A DNA stretch of 64,000 nt from Methylobacterium sp. WSM2598 (GTDB lineage Bacteria; Pseudomonadota; Alphaproteobacteria; Rhizobiales; Beijerinckiaceae): NCBI RefSeq assembly GCF_000379105.1, contig NZ_KB900609.1, forward strand, positions 1,575,985 through 1,639,984. Reading direction: 5' to 3'. Of this stretch, positions 27,276 through 36,124 are shown one piece after another. A program made the translations under genes and the position numbers. How positions within the stretch are numbered: position 1 is the stretch's first letter; each line of letters begins with the position of its first letter. Below the pieces are notes generated by a model, which saw only the letters and a program-made list of their open reading frames with translations, was not told the DNA's origin and did no database searches.

Positions 27276-27707
27276 ATGACCGTTGCGCGTATCCTGTCCC
27301 AGAAGGGGCGCACCGTGGTGACGGTGCAGCCCCACCGCACGCTCTCCGAGGCGGCGACCCTGCTCGCCGAGAAGGGCATCGGCGCCCTCGTGGTGAGCGA
27401 TGCCGGCCTCTCGGTGCTGGGCATCATCTCGGAGCGCGACATCATCCGGGCGGTCGCCCGCCACGGCGCGGAGGCGCTCGATCACTCCATCTCGCGCCAC
27501 ATGACCGGGCGCGTCGTCACCTGCACCCGCGGCACCGCCATCGAGGAGGTGATGGAGCTGATGACGGACGGGCGCTTCCGCCACGTTCCGGTCGTGGAGG
27601 AGGACCGCCTCGTCGGCCTCGTCTCGATCGGCGACGTCGTGAAGCACCGCATCGCCCTGGTCGAGGCCGAGCAGCAGGCCCTGCGGGAATACATCGCCAC
27701 CGCCTGA
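27276..27707 (+). CDS. CBS-domain pair protein
   Basis: A 143-residue protein made of two CBS domains (about residues 10-60 and 75-130; VVSDAGLSVLGIISERDIIR and VVEEDRLVGLVSIGDVVKHR are the second halves). Stand-alone pairs bind adenine nucleotides and regulate partner proteins. GAGGAGGAAG lies 5 bp upstream of the ATG at 27276, which decides against the longer frame. It follows the rhomboid gene by 142 bp. Confidence 0.9.
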   Translation: MTVARILSQKGRTVVTVQPHRTLSEAATLLAEKGIGALVVSDAGLSVLGIISERDIIRAVARHGAEALDHSISRHMTGRVVTCTRGTAIEEVMELMTDGRFRHVPVVEEDRLVGLVSIGDVVKHRIALVEAEQQALREYIATA

Positions 27708-27781
27708 CGCCCGCGCCGCGCCGGCCGCCGCGCCGGAAGCGCGTCCGGCGGGCGGCCCGGGAGGGCCGCGGCGGGCGGCCG

Positions 27782-28888
27782 TCAGCCCGGAAGGGCTGCG
27801 GCCGCCACGACTTCGCGGATCTCCGGGAGCATCTTGCGGGCGGCCTGACGCCCGAGCTCGATGCACTCCTCGGCCCGGTGGAACTCGAACAGGCCCATCT
27901 GGGCGAGCTTCGGGTTGATCATCACGTCGGGCGGGTCGCCCGCGAGGCGCGAGCGCGAGATCCGGTCCTGCGTGATGTTGAAGGCGTCCACCATCACGCT
28001 GGCGATGCCCCCCGGCATGCCGGGGTCGAGCCGGGGCTTGGGCGCGCGCTGGGCGCGCAGCCGCGGCCAGCGGCGCGGCGCCTCGGTCAGGGTCTCCACG
28101 GCCTCGTTCGCGGCCGCCTCGACCACGCTCGCGTCGCCGCCATGCGCCTGGATCACGGTCCCGCGGATGCGGATGTCGCCGTTGAGGTTCACGCACAGGA
28201 CGACGTCCGCGCCCAGGGCGCGGGCCACCGTCACCGGCACCGGGTTCACGAGCGCCCCGTCCATCAGCCAGCGGCCGCCGACCTTGACCGGGTCGAAGAT
28301 GCCCGGGAGCGCGTAGGAGGCGCGCACCGCCTCGACGACGCCGCCGCGGGTGAGCCAGATCTCGTGGCCGCTGCCGAGTTCGGTCGCGACGGTCGCGAAG
28401 GTGACGGGCAGGGCCTCGATGCACTGCCCGCCGAGGTCGCGCTCCAGCAACTGGCGCAGCCGCTCGCCCGCGATCAGGCCGGAGCCGCTCAGGTGGAAGT
28501 CGAGCAGGCCCATCACCCGGCGCTTCGTCAGCGAGAGGGCGAACTCCTTGAGGGCGGCGAGCTTGCCGCCCGCGTAGCAGGCCCCGACGGCGGCGCCGAT
28601 CGAGCAGCCCGCCACCACGTCGATCCCGAATCCCGCTTCCTCCAGAGCTTCGATCACGCCGATATGCGACCAGCCCCGGGCGGCGCCGCCTCCGAGGGCG
28701 AGGCCGAGCTTGGGGCGGCGGGGGCGGGGCGCGGGCCGGGGCGGCTCGTCCGAGAGGCTCGCGCCCCCGCCCCCGCCGCCCGCATCCGCGAGGCGACGGG
28801 TCGGCCCTGCCGAAAAGAGACCCAGGCCGTCCCACATCATGACGTTCGACTCCCGTGACGTCCGCTTGCCCTGCGGAACCCGTGCCAA
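27782..28888 (-). CDS. Patatin-like phospholipase, RssA/NTE type
   Basis: A 368-residue protein. After a Gly/Pro/Arg-rich N-terminus (about 60 residues) comes the patatin domain: oxyanion loop LGLALGGGAARG, nucleophile elbow AGCSIGA and the catalytic Asp in LMDGALVNPVPV. It is expected to hydrolyse phospholipids or acylglycerols as a Ser-Asp dyad enzyme. It is convergent with the CBS gene. Confidence 0.9.
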   Translation of the reverse strand: MARVPQGKRTSRESNVMMWDGLGLFSAGPTRRLADAGGGGGGASLSDEPPRPAPRPRRPKLGLALGGGAARGWSHIGVIEALEEAGFGIDVVAGCSIGAAVGACYAGGKLAALKEFALSLTKRRVMGLLDFHLSGSGLIAGERLRQLLERDLGGQCIEALPVTFATVATELGSGHEIWLTRGGVVEAVRASYALPGIFDPVKVGGRWLMDGALVNPVPVTVARALGADVVLCVNLNGDIRIRGTVIQAHGGDASVVEAAANEAVETLTEAPRRWPRLRAQRAPKPRLDPGMPGGIASVMVDAFNITQDRISRSRLAGDPPDVMINPKLAQMGLFEFHRAEECIELGRQAARKMLPEIREVVAAAALPG

Positions 28889-29123
28889 GCGGGCATTACT
28901 GGAAACCAGTCTGCGCCGGATCTATCAATCGATTCTCAACGACAGGGGTTTCATCGCTCCGTCCTAGACTTTCGGCGCGGGATTTTTTGCCGGCTCACCC
29001 GTGCCGGCCGGGCCGTCCTGGCGGGCGCCCGGCCCGGCCGCGCAGGGCGCTCGCGGCGGGGCATGGAGCGAGCGGCAAGGCGCGGCGGCAAGGAGCGGGG
29101 GGCAAGGAGCGGAGGGGGCGGCG

Positions 29124-30332
29124 TCAGGCCCGCATCAGCCGGGGCGTGCCGAAGCGGGGCAGGATGCCCTCGCGCATCACCGCGCGGCGCAGGGGGGCGA
29201 TGGTCGAGAGGGCGAGGAGTCCGGCGCCGCGCAGGAGGTCGGCCGGGAGCAGGCCCGAGAGCAGGCTGCGGTTGAGGGCGTCGACGGCGCCGCTGCGCAG
29301 GCGGGCATCGAGCGCCCGGCCGCGGGCGAAGCGCCCGAGCAGCGCCTCGCCGCCGGGATCCGCGCCGCCCTGCCGCGCCTCGACCAGCAGGTCGCGCAGG
29401 GCCGCGGCGTCGCGCAGCCCGAGATTCAGGCCCTGCGCGCCGATCGGCGGGAAGACGTGGGCGGCCTCGCCGACCAGGGCGAGGCGTCGCGCGACCGGGC
29501 GCGTCGCGAGGAGGCCCCGCATCGGCACGACCCCGCGCGGCCCGTCGATCGCCATGCGGCCGAGCAGGGCCTGGGCCCGCCGCTCCACGGCGGCGGCGAG
29601 GGCCGCGTCGTCGAGGCCGCGCAGCCGCTCCGCCTTCTCGGCCGCCGTCACCCAGACCAGGCTCGACCGGCGCCCGCCCGGGAGCGGCACCAGGGTGAAG
29701 GGCCCCTGCCGGGTGTGGAACTCGGTCGAGATCTCGCGGTGGTCGCGGGCGTGGGACAGGATGGTGGTGAGCGCCGCCTGCGGGTAGTCCCAGCGCCGCA
29801 CCGGGATCCCGGCCGCCTCGCGCAGGGGCGAGCGGGCGCCGTCCGCGGCGACGACGAGCCGGGCCCGCACCTGCGCCCCCCCTTCGAGCGTGACGGTCGC
29901 GGCCCCGCCCGCGGGCGCGGCGCCGGCCACGTCCTCCTCGATCAGGGTCAGGCCCGGCGCCGCGCGGGCGCAGGCGCGCAGGGCCTCGACCAGGCGCGCG
30001 CTCTCGACGTTCCAGCCGAAGGCGCCGAGGCCGATCTCCGCCGCGACGAAGCGGGCCGGCGGCGGTCGGAACAGGCTGCCGGTGTCGTCGATGAGGTGCA
30101 GCTCGGCCAGGGCGGCGGCGGAGGGCGCGATCGCCTCCCAGGCTCCCAGCGCCCCGAGGAAGCGCACCGACCCGTCGAGCAGCGCGACGGTGCGCCCGTC
30201 CGCCACCGGGGCGTGCCGGCCGAGGAGGGCGGTGCGCAGCCCGTCGCGGGACAGGGCGAGGGCCGCGGCCAGGCCGGCCGCCCCCGCCCCCACCACGGCG
30301 ACCTCGAAGTCGGGATTCTCTGCCTCGCCCAC
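29124..30332 (-). CDS. UbiH/UbiF-family FAD-dependent monooxygenase
   Basis: A 402-residue flavoprotein hydroxylase. The N-terminal Rossmann motif is VAVVGAGAAGLAAALALS, the middle motif VVAADGARSPLREAAGI contains the conserved DG, and the C-terminal FAD motif is GEAAHVFPPIGAQGLNLGLR. The family hydroxylates the ubiquinone ring precursor or related aromatics at the membrane. Which ring position is used cannot be told. It is divergent from the quinone reductase gene by 121 bp. Confidence 0.9.
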   Translation of the reverse strand: MGEAENPDFEVAVVGAGAAGLAAALALSRDGLRTALLGRHAPVADGRTVALLDGSVRFLGALGAWEAIAPSAAALAELHLIDDTGSLFRPPPARFVAAEIGLGAFGWNVESARLVEALRACARAAPGLTLIEEDVAGAAPAGGAATVTLEGGAQVRARLVVAADGARSPLREAAGIPVRRWDYPQAALTTILSHARDHREISTEFHTRQGPFTLVPLPGGRRSSLVWVTAAEKAERLRGLDDAALAAAVERRAQALLGRMAIDGPRGVVPMRGLLATRPVARRLALVGEAAHVFPPIGAQGLNLGLRDAAALRDLLVEARQGGADPGGEALLGRFARGRALDARLRSGAVDALNRSLLSGLLPADLLRGAGLLALSTIAPLRRAVMREGILPRFGTPRLMRA

Positions 30333-30453
30333 GCCGACACTCCCCAGGATGACTTGCGGGCAAGATGGGGGCGGTCCGCGCCCGGCGCCATTGCCGAAAC
30401 CGTCGCGGCACCTATGATCCGCCCGGCTCGAGAGACGAGGGCGGGAGGATCCG

Positions 30454-31428
30454 ATGCCGAAGGCGATCCGGGTGCACGAATATGGCGGCCCCGAGGTGAT
30501 GCGCTACGAGGAGGTCGACCTCCCGGCGCCCGGCCCGGGCCAGATCCGCGTGCGGCAGCGGGCGGTGGGCGTCAACTTCATCGACATCTACTTCCGCTCC
30601 GGCCTCTACAAGGCGCCGCAGCTGCCCTTCACCCCCGGCAACGAGGGGACCGGCGAGGTGGTGGCGGTGGGCGAGGGCGTCGCCGGCCTCGCGGTCGGCG
30701 ACCGGGTCGCCTACGGCTCGGCCGCGCAGACCTACGCGCAGGAGGCGGTGATCGAGGCCCGGATGGCCGTCAAGGTGCCGGACGGCATCGACGACGCCAC
30801 GGCCGCCGCCATGATGCTCAAGGGGCTCACCGCCCAGTACCTGCTGCGCAAGACCTATCGGGTGCAGCCCGGCGACACGATCCTGTTCCACGCCGCGGCG
30901 GGCGGCGTCGGCCTCATCGCCACGCAATGGGCCAAGCATCTCGGCGCGACGGTGATCGGCACGGTGGGCTCCCGGGACAAGGCGGAACTCGCCAAGCAGC
31001 ACGGCTGCGACCACGTCATCCTCTACCGCGACGAGGATTTCGCGGCCCGGGTCAAGGAGATCACCGGCGGCAAGGGCTGCGCGGTGGTCTACGACGGCGT
31101 CGGCCAGGCGACCTACCCGGCCTCCCTCGACTGCCTGCGGCCCTTCGGCATGTTCGTGAGCTTCGGCAACGCCTCGGGCGTGATCGAGAATTTCAACATC
31201 GGGCTGCTCGGGCCCAAGGGCTCGCTCTACGCCACCCGGCCGACGCTGTTCACGCACGTGGCCGAGCGGGCGAGCCTGGAGGCGATGGCGGATGACCTGT
31301 TCGGGGTCGTCGGGAGCGGCGCGGTGAGGATCCCGGTCCACAGCCGGGTGCCGCTGGCCGAGGCCGCGCAGGTCCACCGCGACCTCGCCGGCCGCCAGAC
31401 CACCGGCGCCACCGTGCTGATCCCGTGA
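30454..31428 (+). CDS. NADPH:quinone oxidoreductase, zeta-crystallin type
   Basis: A 324-residue zinc-free MDR-family reductase. It has the GroES-like N-terminal half (GVNFIDIYFRSGLY and PGNEGTGEVVAVG) and a nucleotide-binding fold (LFHAAAGGVGLIATQWAK, the AAxGGVG motif). It reduces quinones with NADPH in the cytoplasm. It overlaps the nicotinamidase start (GTGA), so the two are probably cotranscribed. Confidence 0.92.
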   Translation: MPKAIRVHEYGGPEVMRYEEVDLPAPGPGQIRVRQRAVGVNFIDIYFRSGLYKAPQLPFTPGNEGTGEVVAVGEGVAGLAVGDRVAYGSAAQTYAQEAVIEARMAVKVPDGIDDATAAAMMLKGLTAQYLLRKTYRVQPGDTILFHAAAGGVGLIATQWAKHLGATVIGTVGSRDKAELAKQHGCDHVILYRDEDFAARVKEITGGKGCAVVYDGVGQATYPASLDCLRPFGMFVSFGNASGVIENFNIGLLGPKGSLYATRPTLFTHVAERASLEAMADDLFGVVGSGAVRIPVHSRVPLAEAAQVHRDLAGRQTTGATVLIP

Positions 31429-32055
31429 TCGTTCCGGCCGAGACCGACGTCCTCCTGGTGGTGGACGTCCAGCGCGACTTCCTCCCCGGCGGCGCCCTCG
31501 CGGTGCCGGACGGGGACGCGGTGCTCGGGCCGATCAACGACCTCGGACGGCGTTTCCGGCACGTCGTCCTCACCCAGGACTGGCACCCGCCCGGCCACGC
31601 CTCCTTCGCGTCGAGCCACCCGGGCCGCGCGCCCTTCGAGAGCCTGGACCTCGCCTACGGCCCGCAGGTGCTGTGGCCGGACCATTGCGTCATGGGCACG
31701 CCCGGCGCGGCGCTGGCGGACGGGCTCGATCTCGCCGGGGCCGAACTGGTGATCCGCAAGGGCTACCGGCCCGGCATCGACAGCTACTCGGCCTTCCTTG
31801 AGGCGGACCGGCGCACGACGACCGGGCTCGCGGGCTACCTGCGCGAGCGCGGCCTCGCGCGGGTCGTGCTGTGCGGGCTCGCCACGGATTTCTGCGTCGG
31901 CTGGAGCGCCCTCGACGCGCGGGCGGCCGGGTTCGAGGCCGTGGTCGTCGAGGAGGCCTGCCGGGGGATCGATCAGGCGGGCTCGCTCGCGCGCGCCTGG
32001 GAGGCGATGGCGCGCGGGTGTCGCGCGGGTGTCCCTCGCGGCGATCGGCGGCTGA
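31425..32055 (+). CDS. pncA: Nicotinamidase, 3' end frameshifted
   Basis: The N-terminal 195 residues are a typical isochorismatase-fold nicotinamidase: catalytic Asp in VDVQRDFLPGGALA, metal site in DWHPPGHASF, Lys in VIRKGYRPGIDSYSAF and Cys in GLATDFCVGWSA. After EAMAR (about 32015) the frame departs from the family. The expected ending (RAGVARVSLAAIGG, stop 32053-32055) is in another frame, as if one CG pair were lost from a GCGCGCG run. In the original frame translation would run on to 33443, antisense to rimO. The change may be real or a sequencing error. The product would convert nicotinamide to nicotinate. Confidence 0.82.
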
Positions 32056-32075
32056 GCCGCCGCGGTTCTCGCGGC

Positions 32076-33389
32076 TCAGACCGCGATCCCGTGCAGGTCG
32101 TAGGTGTCGGCGCGCTCGATCTTCACCGTGACGATGTCGCCCGCCCGCACCGGGCGCCGGGAGGCGACGTGGACGCTGCCGTCGATCTCCGGCGCGTCGG
32201 ATTTGGAGCGGCCCCTGGCGACGGTCGGCCCGGCCTCGTCGATGATCACCGGCAGGCGCTTGCCGACCTTGGCCCTCTGCAGCCGCAGCGACACGGCGGC
32301 CTGGGCCTCCATGAAGCGGCGGTAGCGCTCCGCCTTGACCTCGTCGGGGACCGGGGGCGCGACCTCGTTCGCGGCGGCGCCCCGGACCGGCTCGTAGGGG
32401 AAGCAGCCGACCCGCTCCAGCTTCGCCTCGGCGAGCCAGGACAGCAGCTCCTCGAACTCGGCCTCGGTCTCGCCCGGGAAGCCGACGATGAAGGTCGAGC
32501 GGATGGCGAGGTCGGGGCAGACCGAGCGCCAGCCGCGGATGCGCTCCAGCATCTTCTCCTGGTTGGCGGGGCGGCGCATGCGCCGCAGCACCGAGGGGCT
32601 CGCGTGCTGGAGCGGCATGTCGAGGTAGGGCAGCACCTTGCCCTCCGCCATGAGCGGGATGACCTCGTCCACGTGCGGGTAGGGATAGACGTAGTGCAGG
32701 CGCACCCAGGCGCCGAGCTCGCCGAGGGCCCGGGCGAGGTCGACGAAGCGCGCCCGCACCTCGCCGTCGCGCCAGGGGCTCGCCGCGTAGCGCAGGTCGA
32801 CCCCGTAGGCGCTGGTGTCCTGGGAGATGACGAGGAGTTCCTTGACGCCCGCCTTCACCAGCTTCTCGGCCTCGCGCAGCACGTCGCCGGCCGGGCGGCT
32901 GACGAGGTCGCCGCGCAGGGACGGGATGATGCAGAACGTGCAGCGGTTGTTGCAGCCCTCGGAAATCTTCAGGTAGGCGTAGTGGCGCGGCGTCAGCTTC
33001 ACGCCCTGGGGCGGCACGAGGTCGAGGTAGGGATCGTGCGCGGGCGGCACCGCCTCGTGCACGGCCGCGACCACGGATTCGTAGGCCTGCGGGCCGGTGA
33101 CCGCGAGCAGGTTCGGGTAGCGCTCGCGGATCTCCTCGGGCTGCGCCCCCATGCAGCCGGTGACGATCACCCGGCCGTTCTCGGCCATCGCCTCGCCGAT
33201 CGCCTGCAGGGATTCCGCCTTGGCGGAATCGAGGAAGCCGCAGGTGTTGACGATGACGACGTCGGCGCCGTCGTGCTTGCGGGCGAGTTCGTACCCCTCC
33301 GCGCGCAGGTGCGTGAGGATCCGCTCGGAATCGACGAGGGCCTTCGGGCAGCCGAGCGACACGAAGGAGATCTTGGGGGCAGCACTCAT
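32076..33389 (-). CDS. rimO: Ribosomal protein uS12 methylthiotransferase RimO
   Basis: A 437-residue radical-SAM enzyme that methylthiolates an aspartate of ribosomal protein S12. The three expected parts are present: the UPF0004 domain with cluster cysteines ([18 protein letters not shown] and TGCMGA), the radical-SAM CxxxCxxC ([13 protein letters not shown]) and a TRAM domain at the C-terminus. The ATG at 33389 (MSAAPKIS) fits family alignments; an in-frame ATG at 33401 would add four residues. It is convergent with the nicotinamidase gene. Confidence 0.94.
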   Translation of the reverse strand: MSAAPKISFVSLGCPKALVDSERILTHLRAEGYELARKHDGADVVIVNTCGFLDSAKAESLQAIGEAMAENGRVIVTGCMGAQPEEIRERYPNLLAVTGPQAYESVVAAVHEAVPPAHDPYLDLVPPQGVKLTPRHYAYLKISEGCNNRCTFCIIPSLRGDLVSRPAGDVLREAEKLVKAGVKELLVISQDTSAYGVDLRYAASPWRDGEVRARFVDLARALGELGAWVRLHYVYPYPHVDEVIPLMAEGKVLPYLDMPLQHASPSVLRRMRRPANQEKMLERIRGWRSVCPDLAIRSTFIVGFPGETEAEFEELLSWLAEAKLERVGCFPYEPVRGAAANEVAPPVPDEVKAERYRRFMEAQAAVSLRLQRAKVGKRLPVIIDEAGPTVARGRSKSDAPEIDGSVHVASRRPVRAGDIVTVKIERADTYDLHGIAV

Positions 33390-33742
33390 CAGGGGATGCA
33401 TCGCTCGCCCGCCCCGCGGCGGGAGGAGCGCGAGCAGGCCTGATCGGGGGAGGGAGGGTGTTCGGGGCGGCGCCATAGCACGAGGGCGCGCGCGCGTCAC
33501 GCGAGGCCCGAGCGCGCACCCGCGCGGCGGGCCCCGCAGGCCCGCGGCAAGCCCCGCAGGGCCGCCGCGGCAAGCCCCGCAGGGCCGCGGCAAGCCCCGC
33601 AGGGCCCGTGGCAAGCCCCGGCGGGGCGCACCCGCCGGCCGCCCTCTGCCGCCGGGGGATCCGCGCAACCTCCGCACAAGGCTGACCCCCAACATGGGGC
33701 GCGATCAGGCTCCCATCGTCTCACCCCGAGGGCGGTTCATCG
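33390..33742. other. Intergenic region between rimO and fliF
   Basis: Some 350 bp between divergent rimO and the fliF operon. It contains a 19-22 bp tandem repeat (33531-33628) and must hold the promoters of both genes. I could not place them with confidence. Confidence 0.5.
33531..33628. repeat. GC-rich tandem repeat upstream of fliF
   Basis: About five imperfect copies of GCAAGCCCCGCAGGGCC with CGCG or CGTG joints. The repeat sits in the non-coding interval upstream of the flagellar operon and is likely to vary in copy number. No regulatory role can be shown. Confidence 0.7.
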
Positions 33743-35461
33743 ATGTCAGGTCGCGAACAGGCCGAGAGGCTCTGGAACAACATCATCGAGCTCGGCGCCC
33801 GGCGCCTCGCGGCGCTCGGCATCATCGGGCTGACGGTGTTCCTCGCGGTCGGGCTCGGCGCCTATTACCTCAGCCGCCCCGCCCAGGAGACCCTCTACGG
33901 GGGATTGAGCCGCGACGATGTCGGCCGCATCGGCTCGGTGCTGAAGGACGCCAACATCCCCTTCGACGTCAGCACCGACGGCACCGCCGTGCTGGTCCCC
34001 TACGGGCACACCGCCCAGGCGCGCATGCTGCTCGCCGAGAAGGGCCTGCCGCAGAGCTCGAAATCCGGCTACGAGCTGTTCAACGACCTCGGCTCCCTCG
34101 GCCTCACCTCCTTCATGCAGGAGGTGACGCGGGTGCGCGCCCTGGAGGGCGAGATCGCCCGCACCATCCAGACCATGAAGGGCGTGAAGGCGGCGCGGGT
34201 CCACATCGTGCTGCCGGATCGCGGCTCGTTCCGGCGCGAGCAGCAGCCGCCCTCCGCCTCGGTGGTGGTGCGCACCGAGCCGGCCGACGACGGCAGCGGC
34301 GCCCAGGCGATCCGCCACCTCGTCGCCTCGGCGATCCCGGGCATGAAGCCCGAGCGCGTCACCGTGATCGGCACCGACGGGACGCTGCTCCTCTCCGGCG
34401 ACGACGTCGGCAACGCCCCGACCGGCAAGATGGCGAACCTGGAGAAGCTCGTGAACCGCGAGATCCAGGACAACATCCGCCGCACCCTGACGCCCTATCT
34501 GGGCGTCGGCAACTTCGAGGTCAGCGTCGCGGCCCGGCTCAACACCGACAAGACGAGCACCAACGAGACGATCTTCAACCCCGACCAGCGGGTCGAGCGC
34601 TCCGTCAAGGCGACGCGGGAGACCGAGAACTCGCAGAACCGCTCCTCGCAGCGGCCGACCACGGCCCAGCAGAACCTGCCCGACCAGCGCACGCGCTCGG
34701 ACGGGAACGACACGTCGAGCAGCGAGACCCAGAAGCGCGAGGACCTCACCAATTACGAGATCTCCTCGAAGACCATCCAGACGGTGAGCGACGGCTACGG
34801 GATCAAGCAGATCTCGGTGGCGGTGCTGGTGAACAAGTCTCGCCTGTCCTCGCTCGCCGGCCCCAACGCGCCGCCCGCCGCGATCGACCAGCAGATCGGC
34901 GAGATCGAGCAGCTCGTCGCCTCGGCGGCCGGCTTCAGCAAGGAGCGCGGCGACCACGTCAAGGTCGCGGCGGTGGGCTTCGTCAACGACGGGGCGCCCC
35001 TCGAGCCGGTGCCGCCGCTCAGCCTGACCGAGGTGCTGATGCGCCAGTCGGCGACGCTGATCAACGCCGCCACCATCCTGGTCGTCGCCTCCCTGCTGAT
35101 CTGGTTCGGCCTGCGCCCGGCCCTCCGGGCCATCCTGGAAGTCCCGGCGGCCGAGCAGGAGATCGCGGCCCTCGCGGCCGAGGGCGCGGCGGGCGCGGTG
35201 CCGGCGCTGCCGGGCGCCGAGGCCGGGAGTGCCGCCGCGGGCCTGCTCGAAGGCTCGCCGGAGGCGGCGGCCCTCGCGGCCGCGGGCGGCACGCCGGGGC
35301 CCGCGCAGCTCGGCCCGCCCGTCATGGCGAGCCTGATCGACGATCTCACCAACCGCATGAACTCCTCGCCGCAGAAGAAGCTGGAGCAGATGATCGAGTT
35401 CGACGAGGAGCAGGCCGCCAACATCCTCAAGCGCTGGCTGATGCGTGAGGAGCCGGCCTGA
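33743..35461 (+). CDS. fliF: Flagellar MS-ring protein FliF
   Basis: A 572-residue inner-membrane ring protein. It has an N-terminal membrane helix (about residues 20-45), the YscJ/FliF ring-building domain (GLSRDDVGRIGSVLKDANIP and LFNDLGSLGLTSFMQEVTRV), the periplasmic FliF_C region, a second helix (about 430-450) and the acidic FliG-binding tail ending MIEFDEEQAANILKRWL. It starts the operon fliF-fliH-motB-motC-fliK-SLT, and its stop shares a base with the next start (TGATG). Confidence 0.96.
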   Translation: MSGREQAERLWNNIIELGARRLAALGIIGLTVFLAVGLGAYYLSRPAQETLYGGLSRDDVGRIGSVLKDANIPFDVSTDGTAVLVPYGHTAQARMLLAEKGLPQSSKSGYELFNDLGSLGLTSFMQEVTRVRALEGEIARTIQTMKGVKAARVHIVLPDRGSFRREQQPPSASVVVRTEPADDGSGAQAIRHLVASAIPGMKPERVTVIGTDGTLLLSGDDVGNAPTGKMANLEKLVNREIQDNIRRTLTPYLGVGNFEVSVAARLNTDKTSTNETIFNPDQRVERSVKATRETENSQNRSSQRPTTAQQNLPDQRTRSDGNDTSSSETQKREDLTNYEISSKTIQTVSDGYGIKQISVAVLVNKSRLSSLAGPNAPPAAIDQQIGEIEQLVASAAGFSKERGDHVKVAAVGFVNDGAPLEPVPPLSLTEVLMRQSATLINAATILVVASLLIWFGLRPALRAILEVPAAEQEIAALAAEGAAGAVPALPGAEAGSAAAGLLEGSPEAAALAAAGGTPGPAQLGPPVMASLIDDLTNRMNSSPQKKLEQMIEFDEEQAANILKRWLMREEPA

Positions 35462-36123
35462 TGACCGCGATCTTCGCCCGCTACCTGCCCGATTTCTCGG
35501 CGGAGACCTCCGCCGCCGGCGAGGCCGAGCCCCTCGCCGTCCTGCTGCGCTCCGCGCGCCGCTCGGCGGAGCCGCCCCCGCCCCCGCCCCCGGCGGAGGA
35601 CCGCGAGGCCCTGCTGCGGGAGGCCGAGGAGCGCGGCCGGAGGCTCGGCCGGGCCCAGGCGGCGGCCGAGACCGCCGCCGCCCTGGAAGCCGCCCTCGCC
35701 GAATCCCAGGCCGTCGCCGACGCGCAGATGCGCGAATCCCGCCGGGCCTGGGCCGAGGAGGAGGGCCAGGTCCTCGCGGCGGCGCTGATCCGGGCGACGG
35801 GCGAGATCGAGGCCCGGCTGGCCGCGCGCCTGGCCCACCTGCTCCTGCCGGTTCTCGGCGAGGCGGTGCGCGCCCGCGCCGTCGCCGAGTTGCGCGACGC
35901 GATCGCGCGGCTCCTCGCGGATGCCGCCAAGCCGGCCGTCCGGGTGAGCGGCCCGCAGGACCTGCTCGACGCGCTCGCGGCGGCGCTCGGCCCGCAGGCG
36001 CAGGGGATCGCCTTCGCGCCCGCGCAGGGGGCGGACGTGACCGTGACGGCGGAGGACGCGGTGATCGAGTCGCAGCTCGCCGCCTGGACCGGCCTGCTCT
36101 CGGCGGCGGTGACGGAGGCCTGA
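35461..36123 (+). CDS. FliH-like flagellar export ATPase regulator
   Basis: A 220-residue protein with a proline-rich stretch (about 38-45), a long charged alpha-helical or coiled-coil region (about 45-110) and a C-terminal domain with EARLAARLAHLLLPVLGEAV. This arrangement and the position between fliF and motB fit the FliH family, which docks the export ATPase FliI. Sequence similarity to canonical FliH is weak, so the name is by layout and place. The start overlaps the fliF stop by one base. Confidence 0.65.
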   Translation: MTAIFARYLPDFSAETSAAGEAEPLAVLLRSARRSAEPPPPPPPAEDREALLREAEERGRRLGRAQAAAETAAALEAALAESQAVADAQMRESRRAWAEEEGQVLAAALIRATGEIEARLAARLAHLLLPVLGEAVRARAVAELRDAIARLLADAAKPAVRVSGPQDLLDALAAALGPQAQGIAFAPAQGADVTVTAEDAVIESQLAAWTGLLSAAVTEA

Positions 36124-36124
36124 G

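Noticed and set aside
31425..33443. A 672-residue frame starting as nicotinamidase and continuing over rimO
   Set aside because: Only the first 195 residues resemble a protein family. The rest is the antisense of rimO, so the long product is an artefact of the frameshift at about 32015.
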